Assembly: GCA_021324185.1 (NCBI GenBank)
Contig: JAJPJN010000031.1
Span: forward strand, 1-48,842
Direction: 5' to 3'
Length of the DNA: 48,842 nucleotides
DNA from: Terriglobia bacterium
GTDB lineage: Bacteria; Acidobacteriota; Terriglobia; Bryobacterales; Bryobacteraceae
Part shown: positions 1 through 8,311 of the stretch, one piece after another
Position numbering within the stretch: the first letter of the stretch is position 1
How the letters are laid out: the number at the start of each line of letters is the position of its first letter
Position numbers and translations under genes: made by a program
Notes under the pieces: generated by a model
Databases searched by the model: none
What the model saw: only the letters and a program-made list of their open reading frames with translations
Told to the model about the DNA's origin: nothing

Positions 1-1
1 T

Positions 2-1237
2 GAAGCTGCCTTCAAAACCCACGGCTGCGAAATCACGCCGCAGAGTGGAGACGCCGGGCTGGTCGTTTTAAACACCTGTACAGTAACCGCCTCCGCTGAC
101 CTGGACGTGCGCCGCGCGATTCGCAATCTGCATCGCGAGCGGCCCGGCCGGGAGATTCTGGTGACCGGCTGCTACGCCCAGCGCGCGCCGGAGGAACTGG
201 CGCAGCTTCCCGGTGTCACCTGGGTCATTGGCAACTCGCATAAGCACCGCATCGCTGAGCTCGTTCTGCTGCAGAGCAGGGAAGAGTATCACGGCCAGGT
301 AATCGCCGCCGATATGAGCGGCCAGACAGAATTTGCGGCGAGTCTTGCAGGTGATGTCCGCGAGGACCGTACCCGGCCCAACCTGAAGATTCAGGACGGC
401 TGTTCGAATCGCTGCTCCTTCTGCATCATTCCCTCGGTCCGCGGGCGCAGCCGCAGCGCACCGGCGGATCAAGTTCTGGCGCAAGTGCGCGATCTGGCAG
501 GCCGCTATTGCGAGATCGTACTGAGCGGCATCAATCTGGGCCGTTGGGGCCGGGATCTCGCCGGAAGTCCGCGGTTTACCGGTCTGCTGCAAAGAATCGT
601 GAACGAAACCGCCATCCGGCACCTGCGCATCAGCTCGGTCGAGCCGATGGACTGGACGCAGGAACTACTCGAATTGATTGCCAGCGAGCCCCGCATCGCG
701 AAGCACGTGCATTTACCGCTGCAATCCGGCTGTGATGCCGTTCTGAAGCGCATGTTTCGCAAGTACCGCACGCGGCATTACGCAAGCCGTGTCGAACTTG
801 CACGCAAGCTGATGCCTGATGCTGCCATCGGCGCAGACGTGATGACCGGCTTTCCCGGCGAGACGGATGGCGAGTTTACCGAATCGCTGCGCTTCATCGA
901 AGAGCAGCCTTTTACCTATTTGCATGTCTTCACGTATTCCGAACGCCCCGGCACAGCGGCGGCCGCGCTTCCAAATCCCGTGCCGGTGCCGGTTCGGCGC
1001 GAGCGTACGAGTATTTTGCGCGAACTTTCCGAGCGCAAGAATCGCGAATTTCGCAGCCGGATGACCGGCAAGACGATCCGCGCGATCACGCTCGAACAGC
1101 GCGGGATGGCGTTAACGACCAATTTCCTAAAGCTGGAAATGGCGGTGGCGCGGGCGCCGAATCAAATGCTCGACTTCGACATCGGCGGCGTCACTGAGGC
1201 GGGCCTGCGCGAGCGTAGCGCGTTTCCGATTCTTTAG
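2..1237 (+). CDS. mtaB: tRNA (N6-threonylcarbamoyladenosine(37)) methylthiotransferase, MtaB-like, 5' end missing
   Basis: This is a radical-SAM methylthiotransferase that adds a methylthio group to t6A37 in ANN-decoding tRNAs. The open frame runs in from the left edge, so the first 20-30 residues, including the first cysteine of the UPF0004 cluster domain, lie outside the window. Visible are the N-terminal iron-sulfur cluster cysteines (NTCTVT near codon 25 and TGCYAQ near codon 56) and the radical-SAM triad CSNRCSFC at about codon 134. Later come LPLQSGCD and MTGFPGET, which are typical of the family. About 411 codons remain. A C-terminal TRAM-like region is short or weak. The MtaB rather than MiaB or RimO assignment rests on the NTCTVT...AD arrangement and is an inference. 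The stop abuts the stop of the convergent gene, with no bases between. Confidence 0.9.
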   Translation, partial: EAAFKTHGCEITPQSGDAGLVVLNTCTVTASADLDVRRAIRNLHRERPGREILVTGCYAQRAPEELAQLPGVTWVIGNSHKHRIAELVLLQSREEYHGQVIAADMSGQTEFAASLAGDVREDRTRPNLKIQDGCSNRCSFCIIPSVRGRSRSAPADQVLAQVRDLAGRYCEIVLSGINLGRWGRDLAGSPRFTGLLQRIVNETAIRHLRISSVEPMDWTQELLELIASEPRIAKHVHLPLQSGCDAVLKRMFRKYRTRHYASRVELARKLMPDAAIGADVMTGFPGETDGEFTESLRFIEEQPFTYLHVFTYSERPGTAAAALPNPVPVPVRRERTSILRELSERKNREFRSRMTGKTIRAITLEQRGMALTTNFLKLEMAVARAPNQMLDFDIGGVTEAGLRERSAFPIL

Positions 1238-1732
1238 CTAGCGCTTATATCCGAACTTCTGTAGCAGCTCTACGCGCGCTTTTACGTGCGATTCCGTCTC
1301 GACGCCCTTGGGCGAACTCCCGTCAATCACGCCTAACACGCCGCGGCCTTGCTCTGTTTCGGCGACAATCACTTCCAGCGGATTGGCCGTGGCGCAATAG
1401 ATATTTGCCACCTCCGGCACTTCGCGAATGCGCCCCAGCACATTAATCGGAAACCCGTTTTGCAGCGACACGACAAAGACGTGCCCGCCCGCAATCGCCT
1501 GCGCGTTTTGAATGGCATTGTGCTTGAGCGCTTCGTTGTTGCCGTCAAAGCGCACCAGGCAATCGCCTGAAGCCTCATTGAACGCCACTCCGAACTGAAT
1601 GTGCGGCGAGGTATTCACAATGGCTTCGTAGATATCTTCCACGGTTTTGATGAAATGGCTTTGGCCCACAATAATGTTCCCGTTCTCGGGAATGACCAGC
1701 CGGATCGCTTTCAGTTCCATACCGCTCAGCAT
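1238..1732 (-). CDS. Adenosine-specific kinase family protein (PF04008/DUF355)
   Basis: This small soluble protein matches the archaeal/bacterial adenosine-specific kinase family. Recognisable blocks are GQSHFIKTVEDIYEAIV near the N-terminus, FGVAFNEASGDCLVRFDGN in the middle, and GRGVLGVIDGSSPKGVE near the C-terminus. Family members are about 160 residues. The frame is open further upstream (to 1786), but the start at 1732 is preferred because a G-run resembling a Shine-Dalgarno lies 8-10 bases before it. An alternative ATG at 1720 gives the more family-like MELKAIRL start. The biochemical role is poorly known; the name comes from structural work on archaeal homologues. It is divergent from RNase R with only about 20 bases between the two candidate starts, so their promoters must overlap. 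Confidence 0.85.
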   Translation of the reverse strand: MLSGMELKAIRLVIPENGNIIVGQSHFIKTVEDIYEAIVNTSPHIQFGVAFNEASGDCLVRFDGNNEALKHNAIQNAQAIAGGHVFVVSLQNGFPINVLGRIREVPEVANIYCATANPLEVIVAETEQGRGVLGVIDGSSPKGVETESHVKARVELLQKFGYKR

Positions 1733-1747
1733 AACCGTGCGCCCCCC

Positions 1748-1753
1748 TATAAT
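1748..1753 (+). promoter_or_regulatory. Perfect TATAAT -10 box at the annotated rnr start
   Basis: TATAAT overlaps the first plausible ATG of the RNase R frame (1752). No good -35 hexamer lies 16-18 bases upstream. If this is a working -10 box, transcription would start near 1760, and the ATG at 1752 could not be translated. The start would then be the GTG at 1761 (leaderless) or the GTG at 1821. Confidence 0.4.
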
Positions 1754-4127
1754 GCGGGTAGTGCCCAAGCACGGCAGCGCGAACAATGCTCAGCCGCGCA
1801 CAACGGGCTCCCAGCTCCCTGTGCGCGCCGCTTTTACCGAGGCCAGCCTTCTCGAACATATCCGGAAGCTGCCGCATGCGCGCGCCACGTTCAAGCAACT
1901 GGTTCGCGAGCTGGGCCTGCAAGGTGAACGGCGCGATGCACTTGAAGACGCGCTCGACCGTTTAGTGGAGCAAGGAAAACTCGTCGAGCTTCGTTCCGGC
2001 CATTTCGTTGCAACCGGCGCGAATCCTGAGTACGTCGCCGGCCGCATCTCCGTCCATCGCGACGGCTTCGGCTTTCTGATTCCGGATCAACCGCTCGATA
2101 ACGTGCGTGGTGATGTTTTTCTGCCCCCTGGGGAAGCCGCCAAAGCGATGCACGGCGATCGCGCGCTGGTGCACATCACTCGCCTGGCCAATGAGGGGCG
2201 CGCCGAAGGCGAAATCATCCGCATTCTGCGGCGCGCGCACATCACCGTGGTCGGCGAGTTTCGCATCCGGCGCCGCGGCAATTTCGTGATTCCTTCAGAC
2301 GACCGCATCCAGCAATGGATCGAAATTCCGGAAGGGATGGAACTGCCGCTCCAGCAGCACGCGAGCATCGACCGTGTCGGACCGGCTGCGCCGCAGGTGA
2401 ACTCTGTCGAGGATCTCGACGGCATGATAGTGAACGTCGAAGTGCTCGAGTTCCCTGAAGACCGCGAGTACGGCGTGGGGCGTGTCATTGAAATCCTCGG
2501 GCACAAAGACGATTTCGGCGTCGATGTCGAAATCATGATCCGCAAGCACCACTTGCCGCACGAGTTCCCGCCTGAGGTGATTGCGCAGGCGCGCGCGATC
2601 CCGCATGAAATTCCTGTTGCAGAACTCGCAAAGCGGCGCGATTTCCGCCGCCACCAAATCGTCACGATTGACGGCGAAACGGCGCGCGATTTCGATGATG
2701 CCGTCTGGGTTGAACAACTCCCCAATGGCCGCTTTGCGCTGCAGGTCCATATCGCCGATGTAAGCCATTACGTCAGGCCCGGCATGCCGATCGATCACGA
2801 AGCGCTGTTGCGCGGCACAAGCGTGTACTTTCCGGACCGCGCCGTGCCTATGCTGCCGGTTGAGCTTTCGACCGACATCTGTTCGCTGCGCCCGCAGGAA
2901 GACCGTCTGGTGCTATCGGCGCTGCTCGAGATCGATCGCCAGGGTGATACGGTCGCGCAGGAGTTCGTCGCAGGTGTCATTCGCAGCGCGGAGCGCATGA
3001 CCTACACCAATGTCTTTCGCGTGCTCGAAGGCGATGCGGCTATGCGCGAGCGCTATGCCGCGCTGGTAGACCGTTTCGAGCTCATGCGCGAGCTGGCGCT
3101 AATTCTCAACCGCAAGCGAACGCGCCGCGGCTCGATTGACTTCGATATGCCGGAAACCAACATCGAACTCGATCTTTCGGGCCAGATGACCGGCGTCACG
3201 CGCGCCGAGCGCAACATCGCTCATCGCATTATCGAAGAGTTTATGCTCGCCGCCAACGAGGCTGTCGCCGGGCATTTTGAAAGCGCCGGAATCCCGGCGC
3301 TCTATCGCATTCACGAGAAGCCGGACCCGAAGCGCGTGATGGAATTCGAAGAAATCGCGGCGCATTTTGGCTATTCGCTAGGCATCGGCGCGATACCGGT
3401 GAAACGGTTCCCGGTGATCGAACGCCGGCGCGACGGCCGCAAGGTGCGCAAGGATGTAGTCATCCCGCGCGATGACATCAGTCTTTCATCGCGCAACTAC
3501 CAGCGGCTGATCGCCAAGATCGCCGGCAAACCCGAGGAGCGCATCCTCAGCTATCTCATGCTGCGCTCCTTGAAGCAGGCACGCTACTCGAACGTGAACG
3601 CGGGCCATTTCGCGCTTGCAGCTCCCGCCTACACGCATTTCACGTCGCCCATCCGCCGCTATCCCGACCTGATTGTTCACCGGCTGCTGCGGCACTTGCT
3701 CGAAAGCGGGGAAAGCTTGCTGGACGATTCACGGCTGCGCGAATTGGGAGAAGACACCTCTTTCACCGAACGCCGCGCCGCGGAGGCTGAGCGCGAGCTC
3801 ATCGAGTGGAAAAAGGTCCGCTTTATGGAAGACCGCGTGGGCGATGAATTCGATGCGCTCATCATCAGCACCACGAAATACGGCTTCTTTGTCGAGCTGA
3901 CCGAGTTGTTCGTCGAGGGCCTGGTGCCGATCGAAACACTCGCGGGCGATCGCTACCTGTATCACGAAACCGGCCGCAAAATTATCGGCGAGAGGACGCG
4001 CAAGACTTATTCGATTGGCGATCAGGTGCGCGTGCGCCTCGATCGCGCCGACACTGTCGAACACAAACTGCAGTTCGCGTTAGCGCAGGAGACCGGGCGG
4101 AACCAGCGCGGCCGCAAACGGCGCTGA
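1752..4127 (+). CDS. rnr: Ribonuclease R
   Basis: This is a processive 3'-5' exoribonuclease of the RNase II/R family that degrades structured RNA and helps in mRNA and rRNA quality control. Domains in order: an N-terminal winged helix (LLEHIRKLPHARATFKQLV), two cold-shock/OB domains (GRISVHRDGFGFLIPD), and the RNB catalytic domain with its acidic metal-binding motif RDFDDA at bases 2685-2702. Then come TSPIRRYPDLIVHRLLR near base 3650 and an S1 domain (GDEFDALIISTTKYGFFVEL). It ends in a short basic tail. The length (about 790 residues) is normal for RNase R. The start is uncertain: 1752 (ATG), 1761 (GTG) and 1821 (GTG) are all in frame before the winged helix. It is convergent with the TIR gene, with only 13 bases between stops. 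Confidence 0.93.
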   Translation: MRVVPKHGSANNAQPRTTGSQLPVRAAFTEASLLEHIRKLPHARATFKQLVRELGLQGERRDALEDALDRLVEQGKLVELRSGHFVATGANPEYVAGRISVHRDGFGFLIPDQPLDNVRGDVFLPPGEAAKAMHGDRALVHITRLANEGRAEGEIIRILRRAHITVVGEFRIRRRGNFVIPSDDRIQQWIEIPEGMELPLQQHASIDRVGPAAPQVNSVEDLDGMIVNVEVLEFPEDREYGVGRVIEILGHKDDFGVDVEIMIRKHHLPHEFPPEVIAQARAIPHEIPVAELAKRRDFRRHQIVTIDGETARDFDDAVWVEQLPNGRFALQVHIADVSHYVRPGMPIDHEALLRGTSVYFPDRAVPMLPVELSTDICSLRPQEDRLVLSALLEIDRQGDTVAQEFVAGVIRSAERMTYTNVFRVLEGDAAMRERYAALVDRFELMRELALILNRKRTRRGSIDFDMPETNIELDLSGQMTGVTRAERNIAHRIIEEFMLAANEAVAGHFESAGIPALYRIHEKPDPKRVMEFEEIAAHFGYSLGIGAIPVKRFPVIERRRDGRKVRKDVVIPRDDISLSSRNYQRLIAKIAGKPEERILSYLMLRSLKQARYSNVNAGHFALAAPAYTHFTSPIRRYPDLIVHRLLRHLLESGESLLDDSRLRELGEDTSFTERRAAEAERELIEWKKVRFMEDRVGDEFDALIISTTKYGFFVELTELFVEGLVPIETLAGDRYLYHETGRKIIGERTRKTYSIGDQVRVRLDRADTVEHKLQFALAQETGRNQRGRKRR

Positions 4128-4140
4128 TACCAAGTACCTC

Positions 4141-5127
4141 TCACCCTGTAAGCACCCAGTGATTGACGAGCCATCCGGTGGTATGCGTAATCGTAATGGT
4201 CGCGTGTTTCTCTTTCGCCTTGGTGGCCAAGGTATAAAAGCAGCGATATGTGGCGCTGCCGTCGTAAATACACGGACCATCCGGTTGGACCTGGGTAGCG
4301 CCACCGTCTCGTTCGAGCTCGGTTCGCAGCGCTTTCTGAAAATGCGGTTGCGTGTTCTGAAAGGCCGGCGATGTCAGTTTCCACGCACCTCGTAGATCTC
4401 CATCTTTGATGAGACCCATGAACTGATCCGCAATCGATTTCGCGTTCGCCGCATCCTGGGCGTTGGCCGCGATGGCCGTGTCTGTCTTGGTATTTACGGG
4501 ATTCACAGCCTGCTGGGTTGTGCTCGTATCGGTTCCTTTGCCGCTGCCGCCGCCGGAATGGCTCATCGTAAACCAGATAATTGCGCCGATCACGACCACT
4601 GCCGCGGCGGCGATCCCGATCCACTTCCCCATGCCGCCGCCCGCTAGCGGCGGCGCTTGCGCGGGAGTAGCGACGGGCGGTGCCGCTGGCGCAGCCGCCG
4701 GCATTCGCGGGGGCGCGGGGCTGTCGCCCTGTCCTGCCGATCGCACCACTTGTATCAAGCGCGACATCGCAGGCTCGAACTGATCGCCGAACGCGTCCAG
4801 CCACTGCACGTTTCCGATGAAATACAGCAGCTCGGGCGGCGGCTGCACGTCTTCCACTCGCAGCGTAATGATCGGCAGGCCGGTCTTGTCGGCCAGCTCC
4901 GCTTCTCGCGCAATCTGGCGCGCGTTTTTCGAGTTGGATGAAAGGACGAGCACAAAGGCGCGGCACTTCTGCAGATTCTCCACGATGGCGGTGGCCCATT
5001 CTTTGGCGGCCGGAATGTCGCGAGGAGCCATCCAGCACGAGAGACTCTCCTGCTCGAGAGCCGCGCAAATCCGCTCAGCCCATTGTTTGTCCTCAGACCG
5101 GTAACTAATAAAGACGTCGCGGCTCAT
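4141..5127 (-). CDS. TIR-domain membrane protein
   Basis: Residues 1-127 form a bacterial TIR domain. It has the first-strand motif DVFISYRSEDK, the WMAPRDIPAAKEW block, and a VLSSNS...AREAELADK segment that holds the likely catalytic glutamate (E75 or E77). TIR domains of this type often cleave NAD+ or make cyclic-ADP-ribose signals, but catalysis here is inferred. A Pro/Ala linker (about 136-162) leads to one transmembrane helix (about 169-189). A C-terminal domain of about 100 residues follows (AKSIADQFMGLIKDGDLRGAWKL), resembling NTF2-like or DUF4019-type domains. The gene follows the S24 autoprotease gene by 25 bases on the same strand, so co-transcription is likely. The membrane anchor suggests a sensor outside and TIR output inside, or the reverse orientation. 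Its role is unknown. Confidence 0.85.
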   Translation of the reverse strand: MSRDVFISYRSEDKQWAERICAALEQESLSCWMAPRDIPAAKEWATAIVENLQKCRAFVLVLSSNSKNARQIAREAELADKTGLPIITLRVEDVQPPPELLYFIGNVQWLDAFGDQFEPAMSRLIQVVRSAGQGDSPAPPRMPAAAPAAPPVATPAQAPPLAGGGMGKWIGIAAAAVVVIGAIIWFTMSHSGGGSGKGTDTSTTQQAVNPVNTKTDTAIAANAQDAANAKSIADQFMGLIKDGDLRGAWKLTSPAFQNTQPHFQKALRTELERDGGATQVQPDGPCIYDGSATYRCFYTLATKAKEKHATITITHTTGWLVNHWVLTG

Positions 5128-5152
5128 GGGTTCCAGTGTATCCGGAATCGCG

Positions 5153-5965
5153 CTATTCGAGTACGCGCACGAACTCTGCGATCACCTGGTATTTTTCTTC
5201 TTCGGGATCCAAATCCCAGGACGGATAGGCCGGATTCAAACTTTCCAGGCGTATGCGCGTCTGTATGAAGCCGTCTTCGGTTACAGCTTTCTCGCTGCGA
5301 TACCGCTTCACCGTGTACTGATTGTCATCGGCCAGTTCGGAATTGCGCACCAGCACCAGACGCCCATTGCGCGATCCGACCACATTGCGGCGGAACACAC
5401 ACAGGCTGCCGTCCGGAATACGCGGCTCCATCGAGTGCCCCTGAATGCGGGCGATGAACATGTCTTCATCGAGTTGCAAATCGGGCGGGGTCTCTACCCA
5501 TTCCTCGGCTTGAATGTCCTCCGGATTCGTTAGAAACGGCCCGGCGGCGACGGCCAGAGAGAAGCGCGGCAGATGAGTTCGAAACTGCAGCACCCGCGCC
5601 GGCACATGCAAGCGATATAACTCGTTCAGAGTCTTATCGAAATCCCGCGCCGTGACCGCTTCCCGGTCGCTCACCCGCAACGTTGCCGATGCGTTCTCTT
5701 CGAGAAACCGCAGCAATTCATCGCCGCCCATCTCGCGGGCTTTCGCGTTCAGATCGTCTTCGAGCTCGGCCAGAACTTCGGTGTCTTCGTCACTTGCGAT
5801 CGTGTGCCAGTCGCGGCGCAAACGTACATAGAGGTTGTTGCTGGACGGGTCGAGCAGAAGCACGCCGATGGGTTGCGGGCGTTGGCCGGGCAGCTCGGCG
5901 CTCAAAAGCGAAAATTCCGCGGGTTTGGGCGCGTAATCGCTGAATTTGAGGACCGGGGCGGACAT
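5153..5965 (-). CDS. LexA-like S24 family autoprotease without HTH
   Basis: The C-terminal half is a LexA/UmuD-type S24 peptidase. Ser178 lies in GHSMEPRIPDGS and Lys220 in QYTVKRY. A candidate self-cleavage Ala-Gly bond lies at 141-142 (VAAGPF), 36-37 residues before the serine, as in LexA (35). The N-terminal 120 residues are not a helix-turn-helix. They begin with an IGVLLLDP strand, continue with an acidic helical stretch, and end with FDKTLNELYRLHV; I cannot assign this domain with confidence. LexA-type proteins cleave themselves when RecA is activated by DNA damage. This one could be a signalling protein or could control its neighbour post-translationally, because it lies directly upstream of the TIR gene in the same direction. 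That link is inference. Confidence 0.8.
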   Translation of the reverse strand: MSAPVLKFSDYAPKPAEFSLLSAELPGQRPQPIGVLLLDPSSNNLYVRLRRDWHTIASDEDTEVLAELEDDLNAKAREMGGDELLRFLEENASATLRVSDREAVTARDFDKTLNELYRLHVPARVLQFRTHLPRFSLAVAAGPFLTNPEDIQAEEWVETPPDLQLDEDMFIARIQGHSMEPRIPDGSLCVFRRNVVGSRNGRLVLVRNSELADDNQYTVKRYRSEKAVTEDGFIQTRIRLESLNPAYPSWDLDPEEEKYQVIAEFVRVLE

Positions 5966-6021
5966 GATGCCTCAATAAGCTTACCGTTGCGGCGCCCGGT
6001 TGGTAAACCGCCCCCAGGGGA

Positions 6022-7098
6022 CTAGGGTGCGGAGGCGCCAGGCACGCCCGAGGCGTAATAACCCTTACGGGCGCGCACATGCACATTTCCCAAATCGACC
6101 ACAACCTTCAAGTTCCGATACGATTTTTCGGAAGGATTATCGGAGACATAGCGGATGATGTACTGCGTCGTGATCTCGCCGGCAATATCGGCCACGGCGT
6201 GATACATCCGCCCGTCTACGGCCGATCGGTATGCGCCCGTCCCCACGGTAAGGGCGTAATTGCCGTCATCGGAGGGATGCGAAAGATAGCCATCGGTATC
6301 TTTATAGACATCGCCCAGCGGATAAACCACGCGGCCGCCCGTCTCGATTGCAAGCTGGTTCAGAATGTCATCGCTCTCGTTGGCAAAACCGAAGGCCGCA
6401 GTGCTGATGCAATAGATGGTCACCAGGTTCCGCTGCGCCAGCTCGATGACCTGCTGCAATGAGTGCTTACTCGCATTGTCGTGGCCGTCGCCGATGATGA
6501 CGATGACGCGGCGCGGCTCAATGGGCTCGCCTTGGACCAGCTTGCGGCTGGTGCAGGCCAGCCAGATGGCATCGTACAGAGCAGAACCGCCGCCCGGCTT
6601 TAACTTGCGGATCTTTTCGACAATCGGCTCCGGATCGGTGGTGGTGTTGACTGCAATCTCGGCATCCTGTGCGTAATCGATCAGGTAGCCGGAATACTTG
6701 GGATCGCCGGTCAGCAGGTTCTGCACCAGCTCCTCGGAGGCGTCCTGAAAATTTTTCCAATGGATGCGGCTGGAGGTGCTCAGATCCAGAATGAAACCAA
6801 CCACGACGGGCTGGCTGCGCTCGCGCGTGAAGAAGCGGATTGCCTGCGGTTTGTTGTCTTCGAAGATATGAAAATCTTTTTCATCCAGATCGTTGACGAA
6901 GCGCCCCTTTTCGTCGGTGACGGTCACCGGGACAACAACTTCGTTCACGTTGATCTTAATGGGGCCCTGATCGGCCTTGGTATCTTTCGCCGTGGCCGGG
7001 GGCGCTGGGGCAACGGTTCCCGAAGAAGAACTCTGTTGCACAGCAAATGACAGGAATGCGAAGAGGCTGAGGCCCAGGAGCGTCTTACCAAACTGCAT
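6022..7098 (-). CDS. VWFA-related acidobacterial secreted protein (TIGR03436 type)
   Basis: The protein has an N-terminal signal peptide (LLGLSLFAFLSFA) and a Ser/Pro/Ala-rich linker. Next is the family hallmark, a short beta domain with VNEVVVPVTVTDEKG and LDEKDFHIFEDNK. The von Willebrand A-like domain follows, with VVVGFILDLSTSS as a variant of the metal-site motif (DxSxS kept) and RVIVIIGDGHDN as the later site. The C-terminus ends in YRNLKVVVD and RARKGYYA, also typical. These proteins are highly expanded in Acidobacteria and probably mediate protein or surface interactions in the periplasm or outside the cell; no function is proven. It is divergent from the RidA-like gene, and a TATAAT box lies just upstream at 7119-7124 on the same strand. 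Confidence 0.9.
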   Translation of the reverse strand: MQFGKTLLGLSLFAFLSFAVQQSSSSGTVAPAPPATAKDTKADQGPIKINVNEVVVPVTVTDEKGRFVNDLDEKDFHIFEDNKPQAIRFFTRERSQPVVVGFILDLSTSSRIHWKNFQDASEELVQNLLTGDPKYSGYLIDYAQDAEIAVNTTTDPEPIVEKIRKLKPGGGSALYDAIWLACTSRKLVQGEPIEPRRVIVIIGDGHDNASKHSLQQVIELAQRNLVTIYCISTAAFGFANESDDILNQLAIETGGRVVYPLGDVYKDTDGYLSHPSDDGNYALTVGTGAYRSAVDGRMYHAVADIAGEITTQYIIRYVSDNPSEKSYRNLKVVVDLGNVHVRARKGYYASGVPGASAP

Positions 7099-7118
7099 GT
7101 AGGGGATGCCTAGGGTAG

Positions 7119-7124
7119 ATTATA
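7119..7124 (-). promoter_or_regulatory. TATAAT -10 box upstream of the VWFA gene
   Basis: Reading the minus strand, CTATAAT ends about 21 bases before the ATG at 7098, which predicts a 5' leader of roughly 10-15 bases. There is no clear Shine-Dalgarno in that leader and no convincing -35 hexamer. It resembles the other TATAAT boxes in this window, which are also preceded by C. Confidence 0.45.
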
Positions 7125-7130
7125 GCCTGC

Positions 7131-7165
7131 GGCAGGAAGCCGGAAGCCCGAAGCAGAAAGCGGGA
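7131..7165. repeat. Intergenic GGAAGCC/GAAGC-type short repeat, copy 1
   Basis: A run of overlapping GGAAGCC/GAAGC units lies in the divergent intergenic region. The string at 7144-7161 matches 17 of 18 bases with 16321-16338 in another intergenic gap, so this is a dispersed non-coding repeat. No function is visible. Confidence 0.6.
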
Positions 7166-7225
7166 ATAGCCATGGGGGGCCCGGCGCAACGGCTGCCGCC
7201 TATCAGTACGGTAGGCTGTAAGCGG

Positions 7226-8311
7226 ATGCGAATTGCAGGCGCCGGGCAAAAGATCTGCTTTTCGTTAGCTATTCTTTGCGTGGCCGGGTTGGGCTTACCG
7301 GCGCAGCGGAACAGGAAGAGCACGGAGGAGCCGAAGACCCAGGTTCTGCCGCTGCCGCCGGAATTGCCGATGGCGCTCGAGGCCGATACCGCTACGCTCG
7401 ATTTTCATATTTCGCCGCTGTTGCGTACCGGCGGTCTGGCGGCGCAGATCCGCCAGAGTCTCAACGACTTGATTCGCGACACCAAGGGAGAAAGGATCGT
7501 CAAGCTGCGCGCGTTTGTAGCCGGCGCGGGCGATGCGCGCCGCGTGCAGGCGCAGGCGGCGGAGCTGTTTACCGAAAAGAAGCTGCCGCTGCCCACGGTA
7601 ACCGTTATCCAAGTGGGAGCCCTGGAGACGGAGGCGGCGCAGGTGGTGATTGAGGCCGTCGTGTCGACGCGGCGCACGCTGAATCCGAACGGGCTGGCGT
7701 TCTTCAGCGGGCAAGCCGGAAAGACCTATCCGCAGGCGGCGCAGCGGCTGGAACAGAGTGCCAAGCTTGCGGGCGTTTCCCCGGGCCGGATTTTGCGTTG
7801 CACCTGCTTTACCGCAGAAATTGAAAATGCCGCCGGATTACGCAGCATGCTGCAGGCCGCATTTCCCCAGGCGGCTATTAACGTAGTGCAGCCGCTGCGC
7901 GATGCACCCACCGAAAGCACGCTGTGCGAGGCGGTGGGGCAGTTGACGCAAGCGCGCCCGGAAGGCCCGGTGGTGTTGCTTAAGAATGCGCGGGCAACTT
8001 TGGTGAATTCGCCAAAACTCGTCTTTACCGGCCTGCAATTGACATTCGGGAATTTTCTCGACGATGCGCAGGAAGCAGTGGTGCGGCTGCAGCGAGCAGC
8101 CTCGGCGTTGCAGCCGGTAGAGGCGCCGGTGGAGGTGAATGCGTTTGCGCTGGATGCTTACGCCGGCTCGGCGGTGCGAAAGATGACGGCGGTCCCGCTG
8201 AGCACGTTCACTGTTCAGAACATCGAAGGGCTTCCTTCGATTGACGCCACCGCCGGAATTGAAGCAATTCTGGCGCCGAATGTGAGCGCTCCGGTCACAA
8301 TAGCGCAATAA
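7226..8311 (+). CDS. Secreted protein with three RidA/YjgF-like domains
   Basis: The start at ATG 7226 is preferred because a signal peptide follows at once (CFSLAILCVAGLGLPAQ); the frame is open further upstream but that part is repeat-like sequence. The mature part reads as three YjgF/RidA-like units. Unit 1 has VKLRAFVAGAGDARRVQ, then LPLPTVTVIQVGAL and VVIEAVV. Unit 2 has LAFFSGQAGKTYPQA and ILRCTCFTAEIENA. Unit 3 has VFTGLQLTF and ends with FTVQNIEGLPSIDATAGIE. RidA proteins are normally 130-residue cytosolic trimers that deaminate reactive imines, so a single exported chain holding three units is unusual. It could be a covalent pseudo-trimer. The catalytic arginine is not evident in all units. 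The next gene begins directly after the stop, so the two may be co-transcribed. Confidence 0.65.
   Translation: MRIAGAGQKICFSLAILCVAGLGLPAQRNRKSTEEPKTQVLPLPPELPMALEADTATLDFHISPLLRTGGLAAQIRQSLNDLIRDTKGERIVKLRAFVAGAGDARRVQAQAAELFTEKKLPLPTVTVIQVGALETEAAQVVIEAVVSTRRTLNPNGLAFFSGQAGKTYPQAAQRLEQSAKLAGVSPGRILRCTCFTAEIENAAGLRSMLQAAFPQAAINVVQPLRDAPTESTLCEAVGQLTQARPEGPVVLLKNARATLVNSPKLVFTGLQLTFGNFLDDAQEAVVRLQRAASALQPVEAPVEVNAFALDAYAGSAVRKMTAVPLSTFTVQNIEGLPSIDATAGIEAILAPNVSAPVTIAQ

Noticed and set aside
4022-5068. 348-residue Arg-rich reading frame on the minus strand
   Set aside because: It is a different frame of the TIR gene and has no domain.
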